From: Nostocoides sp.
Lineage (GTDB): Bacteria; Actinomycetota; Actinomycetes; Actinomycetales; Dermatophilaceae
DNA length: 11,991 nt
NCBI GenBank assembly: GCA_016702415.1
Contig: JADJEA010000017.1
Location: 1-11,991, forward strand
Direction: 5' to 3'
Positions 7,116 through 11,991 of the stretch are shown piece after piece; within the stretch, counting starts at the first letter, position 1, and each line of letters opens with the position of its first letter. Position numbers and translations under genes: made by a program. The notes beneath the pieces are model-generated. The model ran no database searches, was not told the origin of the DNA, and saw nothing but the letters and a program-made list of their open reading frames with translations.

Positions 7116-7502
7116 GTGGCCGTAAACCCCGAAGACGTGAGCGCCGTCCGTGCGCTGATCGCTGACCCACCCGGCAGCGGGTCGCTCCTCACCGACGAGA
7201 CGCTAGGTGTCTACCTCGACCTCAACTCCAGCAACATCCGGCTCGCCGCCGCTGACGCGCTGGAAGCGATCGCCGTCTCCGAGGTCCTGGTCTCCAAGAA
7301 GATCCGCACCCAAGATCTCACCACCGACGGGCCGGCCGTCTCCGCTGAGCTGCGCGCCCTGGCCAAGCGGCTACGCGACGCGGCACAGGCTGCCGCTGGC
7401 CTCGCCGACGCCTTTGACGGCTTCGACGTCGTCGACACCGTGCCTTCCGGCTGCGGGCCGCTCGATCCCGAGCTGGTGCCGCGCTTCGTGACGGGCATGT
7501 GA
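7116..7502 (+). CDS. Head-tail connector (adaptor) protein
   Basis: The product is 128 residues, mostly helical: VNPEDVSAVRALIADPPGSGSLLTDETLGVYLDLNSSNIRLAAADALEAIAVSEVLVSKKIRTQDLTTDGPAVSAELRALAKRLRDAAQAAAG. Its length, the helix-loop-helix layout and its position as first gene after the capsid block fit adaptor proteins of the HK97 gp6/SPP1 gp15 type, which bind the portal from below after packaging. GTG at 7116 is the start, with GGAGGTG 7 bases upstream. The C-terminus is acidic and ends in VPRFVTGM. The next gene follows 4 bases after the stop. The role is inferred from pattern and gene order. Confidence 0.7.
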   Translation: MAVNPEDVSAVRALIADPPGSGSLLTDETLGVYLDLNSSNIRLAAADALEAIAVSEVLVSKKIRTQDLTTDGPAVSAELRALAKRLRDAAQAAAGLADAFDGFDVVDTVPSGCGPLDPELVPRFVTGM

Positions 7503-7506
7503 CCGG

Positions 7507-7929
7507 ATGCCCCTGCCCGGTACGCGCATCATCCCGGCCGGCTGGTCGCAGCATCACGCTGTGGCGCTCCCGACGTCTTTTAACGCGGCGGTCTCAGTCG
7601 GGGTGCGGACGGGGACGGCATACGACGCCGAGACCGACACGACGAGCGCGACGTGGTCCAGCGATTGGACCGGCGGCGCCCGCGTGCAGCGACTCCAAGG
7701 CGAGGGACCGGTCGACCTTGCCGGGCAGACTCTAACCGGGCAGCCCTACCTCGTCGAGCTGGACTTCGCGGCGCCCGCGTTCGGGCGGGGCGCCCGCGTA
7801 CTGGTGACCGCTGCACCCAACGACGCGGCACTCGTCGAGGCCGCCCTGTACGTCGTCGTCGCGCCGCTAGGGTCCGAGCGGTTCACCCGCTCGCTGCTCT
7901 GCAGCGACGCCGCCAAGGACGCCGAATGA
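7507..7929 (+). CDS. DUF6093-type protein, probable head closure (stopper)
   Basis: The 140-residue product opens with MPLPGTRIIPAGWSQHHAVAL, the characteristic N-terminus of actinophage DUF6093 proteins. A beta-rich core with WTGGARVQRLQGEG, YLVELDFAAP and GARVLVTAAPNDAALVEAALYVVVAP follows. The position between the adaptor and the gp10-like neck gene corresponds to the stopper/head closure slot (SPP1 gp16, lambda FII region), which is my inferred role. The start ATG is at 7507, 4 bases after the preceding stop; no strong ribosome site is visible, so translation probably depends on coupling. The last codons overlap the next gene's ATG (ATGA). Confidence 0.75.
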   Translation: MPLPGTRIIPAGWSQHHAVALPTSFNAAVSVGVRTGTAYDAETDTTSATWSSDWTGGARVQRLQGEGPVDLAGQTLTGQPYLVELDFAAPAFGRGARVLVTAAPNDAALVEAALYVVVAPLGSERFTRSLLCSDAAKDAE

Positions 7930-8282
7930 AGATCGACGCCCGCGACTTCGACCACCTCGCGGTCGCCCTCGCCGAGGTCGGCCCGCGAACCTTCAAGGCG
8001 GCCGCGATGGTCACGGAGAAGGCCGCCCGGGACATCGAGCGCGACGCCAAGGCGTTCGCGCCCGTCGACACCGGCAACCTTCGCTCCAGTATCGGCACCG
8101 ACCTCACCGTCGACGCGAGCCGCATCAGCGCCACGATCGGCGCGACCGCCGATTACGCGGCGTATGTCGAGTACGGCACCTCCACGATGGCGCCCCGCGC
8201 GCACCTCGGCCCGGCATACGACCGGCACGTCGGGACGTGGATGACCGCCCTCGACCGGCTCATGGGCGGGATGCTCGGGTGA
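7926..8282 (+). CDS. HK97 gp10-like neck protein
   Basis: The product is 118 residues. The diagnostic pattern of the HK97 gp10-like family is clear: helical N-terminus (EVGPRTFKAAAMVTEKAARDIERDAKAFAPVDTGNLRSSI), beta segments (ISATIGATADYAAYVEYGTSTMAPRAHLGPAYD), and a C-terminal helix. The APVDTGNLRSSI and YAAYVEYGTSTMAPRAHL motifs are the most conserved parts of that family. It acts at the head-tail interface or in tail completion. ATG 7926 overlaps the previous stop as ATGA, and the end overlaps the next gene as GTGA, so this is a tightly coupled run. Confidence 0.88.
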   Translation: MKIDARDFDHLAVALAEVGPRTFKAAAMVTEKAARDIERDAKAFAPVDTGNLRSSIGTDLTVDASRISATIGATADYAAYVEYGTSTMAPRAHLGPAYDRHVGTWMTALDRLMGGMLG

Positions 8283-8731
8283 CCCTGACTATCCCGCTTG
8301 ACGGCTATTACAGCGCCGTCCTTGCGCTGCTGGCTGGGCGCATCGGGCAGGGTGGCGCGTTCCTGGGTGAGCCGCTTGCCGTCGCCGACGAGGACGGCGC
8401 GGCCCGCCCGTATGCTGCGCTCTACCCTTCCCCCGGCAACCGGCGCAGCGTGTCGCTGTCCGGGCCGTCCGATCAGGTTCGACTCACCTTCCAGGTGACC
8501 GCCGCCGGCGGCGACATTGCCCGCGCGCTGCGGGCTATCGACCGCGTCCGGGCCGCACTCACCGACGCGGAGCCGCGCGTCGCTGGCCTGTGCACCGGCC
8601 CGCTGTCCGAGCCGGAGGACTACGACCCCGGCCCCGTGCGGCACGACACCGCACTCACCCCCAGCCGGCATTACTCGCCGCTGCTGTGGACCGGCCTAAT
8701 CTGGCTCCCCGAAGGAGGCACCACCCCATGA
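8279..8731 (+). CDS. Probable tail terminator protein
   Basis: The product is 150 residues starting at GTG 8279, which overlaps the previous stop. Features include TIPLDGYYSAVLALLAGRIG, YAALYPSPGNRRSVSLSGPSDQVRLTFQVTAAGGDIARALRAIDRVRAALTD, and a C-terminal strand YSPLLWTGLIWLPEGG. The alternation of a first helix, a beta sheet containing RLTFQVTAAG, a long helix and a last strand suits tail terminators (lambda gpU/SPP1 gp17 type), which cap the tail tube at the head-proximal end. The place just upstream of the tail tube gene agrees. No family motif is unequivocal, so the function is inferred chiefly from order and fold pattern. Confidence 0.65.
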   Translation: MTLTIPLDGYYSAVLALLAGRIGQGGAFLGEPLAVADEDGAARPYAALYPSPGNRRSVSLSGPSDQVRLTFQVTAAGGDIARALRAIDRVRAALTDAEPRVAGLCTGPLSEPEDYDPGPVRHDTALTPSRHYSPLLWTGLIWLPEGGTTP

Positions 8732-9027
8732 CCCGACGCGAGGCCGACAGTGCCGCCGACGACAGCCCCGAGCTGTCGCTGGCCGACCTGCCCGAATTCG
8801 TGCCCGTGCGCAACCGCGCGGGCGGCATCCAGGAGATCCCGAGCCGGTGGCTGGGTCACCCGACCCTCGGCAAGGGATTCACCCTCACGCCCCGCTTCCG
8901 CGCCGCCATCGAGCAGCGCGCCCGCGAGGCGTCACAAGCTGCGGCAAGCACCGGCGAGACCGCACACGAGGGCGACGCCGTCGACCTCGACATCGAGCAA
9001 GACGACCCCGCCACTAAGGAGGCATGA
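8728..9027 (+). CDS. Small acidic protein of unknown function before the tail tube gene
   Basis: The product is 99 residues. It has an acidic N-terminus, then a compact segment LPEFVPVRNRAGGIQEIPSRWLGHPTLGKGFTLTPRFRAAIEQRA, and an acidic C-terminus (VDLDIEQDDPATKEA). I do not recognise a named family; similar short genes occur just before major tail protein genes in actinophages. The start is ATG 8728, with AAGGAGG (8712-8718) 9 bases upstream and a 4-base overlap with the preceding gene. There are no cysteines, signal peptide or membrane segments. Confidence 0.75.
   Translation: MTRREADSAADDSPELSLADLPEFVPVRNRAGGIQEIPSRWLGHPTLGKGFTLTPRFRAAIEQRAREASQAAASTGETAHEGDAVDLDIEQDDPATKEA
9016..9022 (+). 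promoter_or_regulatory. Ribosome binding site deciding the tail tube start
   Basis: AAGGAGG lies 1 base before an ATG at 9024 and 7 bases before the in-frame ATG at 9030. The spacing selects 9030. A 9024 start would add only Met-Thr. Confidence 0.8.
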
Positions 9028-9029
9028 CG

Positions 9030-9542
9030 ATGGGCAAGCGTGTCCTCGCCGACAAGAAGATCAAGCTCACGATTCTGACGACCAAGCCCGCCAACGAGGC
9101 GGCCCCGACGGTCGCCGAGCTCAATGCTGGGATCGAGGCGTGCAAGAAGGTCCTCTCGGACGGCTTCCGCTTCTCCCCGACCGCGTCCGGCACGGCCAGC
9201 GCCAAGGCGCTGTGCGGCTCGAACGAGGAAGCGTTCACCGACTCCAACGCCGAGCTGGCCTTCACGCTCTGGCGCTACTACCTCGAAGCCGGCGGAATCG
9301 ACCCCGCCGACGACGAACTCTTCGAGGCGGTCATGGAGCGCGGAACCACGCTTTGGGCATACATGCGCAAGACCGACAAGCCGGCGACCGACGCATGGGT
9401 CGCCGCCGAGGAGATTCGCATCGGCGCTCGCTTCACGGTCGACTACCTGCGCGACCCGAGCGCCGAGGCATACATCTCGTATGAGGTGCCGACCGCCGTC
9501 GAGGACTTCTGGACCTTCCGCGCTGTCGCAGCCGGGGCCTGA
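9030..9542 (+). CDS. Major tail protein (tail tube subunit)
   Basis: The product is 170 residues: MGKRVLADKKIKLTILTTKPANEAAPTVAELNAGIEACKKVLSDGFRFSPTASG opens a beta-rich tube subunit. A helix around ELAFTLWRYYLEAGGIDPADDELFEAVMERG and strands TTLWAYMRKTD, IRIGARFTVDYL and EAYISYEVPTAVEDFWTFRAVAAG follow. The motif order resembles actinophage major tail proteins. It would polymerise as stacked hexamers around the tape measure. It is followed by a strong hairpin, which is common after highly expressed tail tube genes and may set the ratio of tube subunit to downstream chaperone and tape measure. Confidence 0.85.
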   Translation: MGKRVLADKKIKLTILTTKPANEAAPTVAELNAGIEACKKVLSDGFRFSPTASGTASAKALCGSNEEAFTDSNAELAFTLWRYYLEAGGIDPADDELFEAVMERGTTLWAYMRKTDKPATDAWVAAEEIRIGARFTVDYLRDPSAEAYISYEVPTAVEDFWTFRAVAAGA

Positions 9543-9597
9543 CGCCTCACCGCTAACCCCCTGGCCGTCGCGCACCGGTGAGGCGCGGCGGCCAGGG
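9543..9597 (+). terminator. Hairpin after the tail tube gene with competing upstream arm
   Basis: CCCTGGCCGTCGCG (9559-9572) pairs with CGCGGCGGCCAGGG (9584-9597): 14 base pairs, one T-G wobble, 11-base loop, then TTCTC. In addition, CGCCTCACCG (9543-9552) is perfectly complementary to CGGTGAGGCG (9576-9585), which is the loop and first base pairs of that hairpin. The RNA could thus form either structure or an H-type pseudoknot. It lies between the tube gene stop and the chaperone ribosome site (GAAGGAG, 9625-9631). Partial termination or attenuation is the likeliest role. Confidence 0.65.
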
Positions 9598-9639
9598 TTC
9601 TCACCACCAACTCGCCGACTCACCGAAGGAGCACACCCC

Positions 9640-10284
9640 ATGTCCGACGCAGGACGCGCCCTCTACGACGACGAGCCGACCGCGGTGACGCACGTCGACA
9701 CCACCCCCGAGGCGAAGGTCGAGGACTTCGACGTCGCCGACTTCCTGGCCGGTGTCCGCGCCTACCGGGAGGCCGTGCTGATCTACCGCGGCGGCGACCT
9801 CATCCCCCGGATGCGGGCGCTTGCTGCGCGTATCGAGGCCGCACCCGAGGGCACCAACGTCGACCCGTTGATCGACGACTTCGAGGCGCTGCGCCGCGAG
9901 TACGAAGACGGCGGCACGTGGTGGGAGGTCCAGGCTCGCTCGACGGACTGGATCGTCGACCTGCGCATCAAGGCTGCCGCAGCACTCGGCGTCACGCTGA
10001 CCAAGGATGAGGCTCGGGATATCACCGAGCTGGCTTACGAGGTGCGCGAGCCGCTGCTTTACGAGCAGCTCGCCGCGCAGATCGTCTCCCCGACCGGGGT
10101 GACCGCTAAGGCGCTGCGGCAGATGGCTGATGCTGGCGCCGAGGGCGAGGTACGCAAACTGATGACCGCCATGGCGTTCGTGAACTCGAAGGAGTCACAG
10201 TCCAGCGGCATCTTCCGCGCGGATTTCTCGCAGCGGCGCTCCGGCAACCGCGGGCGGCGCCGCTCCTCCGCGCGCTCCAAGTAG
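9640..10284 (+). CDS. Tail assembly chaperone, short form (gpG-like)
   Basis: The product is 214 residues. It has an acidic N-terminus (VEDFDVADFLAG), helical regions with IPRMRALAARIEAAPEGTNVDPLIDDFEALRREYEDGGTWWEVQARSTDWIVDLRIKAA, and a basic Ser/Arg-rich end (SQRRSGNRGRRRSSARSK). Position between tail tube and tape measure genes, size and the presence of a second overlapping frame identify it as the gpG-like chaperone that binds the tape measure during tail assembly. ATG 9640 has GAAGGAG 8 bases upstream. Most ribosomes should end at TAG 10282-10284; a minority should shift to give the long form. Confidence 0.82.
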   Translation: MSDAGRALYDDEPTAVTHVDTTPEAKVEDFDVADFLAGVRAYREAVLIYRGGDLIPRMRALAARIEAAPEGTNVDPLIDDFEALRREYEDGGTWWEVQARSTDWIVDLRIKAAAALGVTLTKDEARDITELAYEVREPLLYEQLAAQIVSPTGVTAKALRQMADAGAEGEVRKLMTAMAFVNSKESQSSGIFRADFSQRRSGNRGRRRSSARSK

Positions 10285-10652
10285 CTGACCGATACCGCGT
10301 CCCGGTAGGCCGCTTCCTCGGGCTGCCCTGGCCCGAGTGGGGCGACACCGACCGGGACCTCCACCTGGCCTACGAGACGCACCGCGAGACGCTGTGCCCG
10401 CAGTGCGGGTCGCCGCTGGATGTCTGCAGCGACGAGGACACCGAGGGCCGGTGGCAGGCGCGCGTGACCACGTGCCACGTCACCGCTGCCCGGGCGGCGT
10501 TCTACGCTGAGCACAAGGACACCGGCCCCGAGACCATGCTCGCCTTCGCGCTGCTCCCCGACGGCGAGGCAGCCCGCGACCCGCTAGCCTTCGACCCCGC
10601 GCGGGCGCAGGCCGAGCGGGACGCAATGGAGGCGCGCATAGCGGCGATGTAG
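9640..10652 (+). CDS. Tail assembly chaperone, frameshifted long form (gpGT-like)
   Basis: The second frame, one base back (-1), is open without a start codon from well before 10284 to TAG 10650-10652. Around the short-form stop it reads RALQVADRYRVPVGRFLGLPWPEWGDTD, a pattern typical of the T part of actinophage chaperones, then LCPQCGSPLDVCSDED and TTCHVTAARAAFYAE, a possible zinc-binding cluster. A -1 shift gives about 337 residues in total. The best slippery candidate I can see is G GAT TTC at 10221-10227; only its second codon re-pairs well, so the site is tentative. The extended product is expected to bring capsid-proximal tube subunits to the tape measure, as lambda gpGT does. Confidence 0.75.
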
Positions 10653-10683
10653 CACACCCCATCGAGGCCGAAGGGGTGAGTAG

Positions 10684-11991
10684 GTGTCCGGCGTCAATCG
10701 CGTCACCAAGGCGGTCCTCGAGGCCGAGGTCCGGTCCTTCATCGCCGACATGGAGCGCGCCGCTGAGGCCGCCGCTGACGTTGGGCGCAAGACCGAGTCC
10801 GCGGCCAAGCAGGCGACCCGCGTCCAGCGTGAGCAGGCCGCGGCGGCGAAGCAGCGGCCAAGGCGGCAGGCGGCCGACGCACAGCGCGCGGGCCGCAAGG
10901 CGTTCGACGAGACCGCCCGCACGGCCACGCAGAGCGCGCTCGTCGTCGGCGCGGCGCTGGTCGCAACCGGCAAAGCAGCGGTCGACTGGGAGTCCGCCTG
11001 GGCCGGGGTGACCAAGTCCGTCGACGGCGCCGGGCAGGAGATGGAGGACTCGCTCCGCGGGCTCGCCAAGACCCTGCCCGCGACGCACGACGACATCGCC
11101 GCCGTCGCCGAGGCAGCCGGCCAGCTCGGCGTCGCCACCGGCGATGTCGTCGGCTTCACCGAGACCATGATCAAGCTCGGCGAGACCACCAACCTCACCG
11201 CGGACGAGGCCGCCACCTCTATCGCGCAGATCAGCAACGTCATGGGCACCCTCGACCGCGAGGGCACCGCAGGCGTGGACCGCTTCGCTAACGCGCTCGT
11301 GGCGCTGGGCAACAACGGCGCGTCGACGGAGCGCGACATCCTGGCGATGTCTTCCCGCATCGCCGGCGCAGCCAAGGTTGTCGGGATGACTGAGGCCGAC
11401 TTGCTCGGCGTCGCCAACGCGGTCTCCTCGGTCGGTGTCGAAGCTGAGGCCGGCGGCACCGCGATCAGCAACGTCCTCATCGACATGAGTAAGGCCGTCA
11501 AGACCGGCAGCGCCGACCTCGAACGGTTCGCTGAGGTCGCTGGGATCAGCGCGGACGACTTCGCCCGCGCGTTCTCGGAGTCACCCGCTGACGCCATGAA
11601 CCTGTTCGTTAAGGGCCTCGCGCGCGTCCAGCAGTCCGGCGGCGACGTCTTCACCGTGCTGGAGAACCTCGGCCAGTCCGACGTGCGCGTGACGTCCGCT
11701 CTGCTGAAGATGGCCGGCGCTGGTGACCTGCTGACCGACTCCCTGCAGACCGGGCGCGCAGCCACCGAGGCTAACTCGGCGATGCAGGCGGAGTTCGCTA
11801 AGCGGCTCGACACGACCGCCGCGCGGCTGGCTATCGCCCGGAACAACGTCCGTGACGCCGCGATCACGCTCGGCGACTCGCTCGCCCCCATGGCTGCCGC
11901 CGCCGCTGATGGGCTCTCCAAGGTCGCGCAGTTCGCGGCCGCTATCCCCGCGCCGCTGCGTAACCTCGGGCTAGCGGTGGCCGGGATCGGC
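10684..11991 (+). CDS. Tape measure protein, TP901 type (3' partial)
   Basis: One frame stays open from GTG 10684 to the window edge (436 residues seen). Its length sets tail length, and it lies inside the tube until DNA ejection. Residues 1-80 are an Ala/Arg/Glu coiled coil; residues 84-99 (ALVVGAALVATGKAA) are hydrophobic. From about 100 the TP901 core is clear: VDWESAWAGVTKSVDG, LRGLAKTLPATHDDIAAVAEAAGQLGV, MIKLGETTNLTADEAATSIAQISNVMG, ILAMSSRIAGAAKVVGMTEADLLGVANAVSSVGVEAEAGGTAISNVL, and further helices to DGLSKVAQF. AAGGGG (10671-10676) sits 7 bases before the GTG. The gap from the chaperone stop is 31 bases. The residue 56-62 segment KQRPRRQ breaks the coiled coil and looks out of place. 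Confidence 0.92.
   Translation, partial: MSGVNRVTKAVLEAEVRSFIADMERAAEAAADVGRKTESAAKQATRVQREQAAAAKQRPRRQAADAQRAGRKAFDETARTATQSALVVGAALVATGKAAVDWESAWAGVTKSVDGAGQEMEDSLRGLAKTLPATHDDIAAVAEAAGQLGVATGDVVGFTETMIKLGETTNLTADEAATSIAQISNVMGTLDREGTAGVDRFANALVALGNNGASTERDILAMSSRIAGAAKVVGMTEADLLGVANAVSSVGVEAEAGGTAISNVLIDMSKAVKTGSADLERFAEVAGISADDFARAFSESPADAMNLFVKGLARVQQSGGDVFTVLENLGQSDVRVTSALLKMAGAGDLLTDSLQTGRAATEANSAMQAEFAKRLDTTAARLAIARNNVRDAAITLGDSLAPMAAAAADGLSKVAQFAAAIPAPLRNLGLAVAGIG

Noticed and set aside
6926..7165. Plus-strand frame (79 residues, TTG start) in the non-coding gap
   Set aside because: There is no ribosome site, it runs into the connector gene out of frame, and the product is Arg/Pro/Gly-rich without recognisable pattern.
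10584..11921. Long minus-strand open frame opposite the tape measure gene
   Set aside because: It lies opposite a clear TP901 tape measure frame. The product is Ser/Ala/Thr-rich without motifs, an antisense shadow.
1..11991. Novel defence, toxin, recombination or CRISPR system
   Set aside because: Every substantial frame is accounted for by head and tail morphogenesis genes. No CRISPR-type repeats, toxin-antitoxin pair, transposase or integrase motifs were found.

Overview
The window is a high-GC stretch with a strong G/C bias at third codon positions. Essentially every gene lies on the + strand, and the order is that of a siphovirus (long, non-contractile tail) packaging, head and tail-assembly module. 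The base composition, the GTG starts, the AAGGAGG-type ribosome binding sites and a recognisable DUF6093-type protein point to an actinobacterial phage or prophage. No integrase, repressor, attachment site, tRNA or bacterial gene is visible, so free phage and prophage cannot be told apart, and I cannot name the host genus.

Layout, left to right. 2-659: C-terminal nuclease half of the large terminase, interrupted by a frameshift near 211-231. 673-2298: portal. 2298-3374: Mu gpF-like minor head protein. 3345-3506 (minus strand): a tiny candidate zinc-ribbon gene filling the only sizeable gap in this part. 3540-4844: capsid maturation protease whose last third is scaffold-like and has its own in-frame start at 4419. 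4848-5240: DUF2190-like decoration protein. 5255-6436: major capsid protein. 6451-6822: small Ala-rich coiled-coil protein. 6823-7115: a 293-base structured non-coding gap. 7116-9027: five small genes (connector, DUF6093 head-closure candidate, HK97 gp10-like neck protein, tail terminator candidate, small acidic protein). The last four of them start almost on top of the preceding stop. 9030-9542: major tail protein, followed by a strong hairpin with a competing pairing partner. 9640-10652: two tail assembly chaperone frames joined by an inferred -1 frameshift. 10684 to the window end: N-terminal part of a TP901-type tape measure protein.

How they work together: terminase packages DNA through the portal. 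The protease/scaffold gene, the decoration protein and the major capsid protein build and mature the head. The connector, closure, neck and terminator proteins join head to tail. The major tail protein polymerises around the tape measure, assisted by the two chaperone forms. I see no convincing promoter; transcription probably enters from upstream.

This is mainly an ordinary structural module. The points worth a second look are the antisense mini-gene, the nested protease/scaffold start, the hairpin/alternative-pairing element after the tail-tube gene, the structured gap at 6823-7115, the chaperone frameshift without an obvious canonical slippery heptamer, and small frame disruptions in the terminase and (less clearly) the tape measure gene. 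I see no defence, toxin or novel enzymatic system here.
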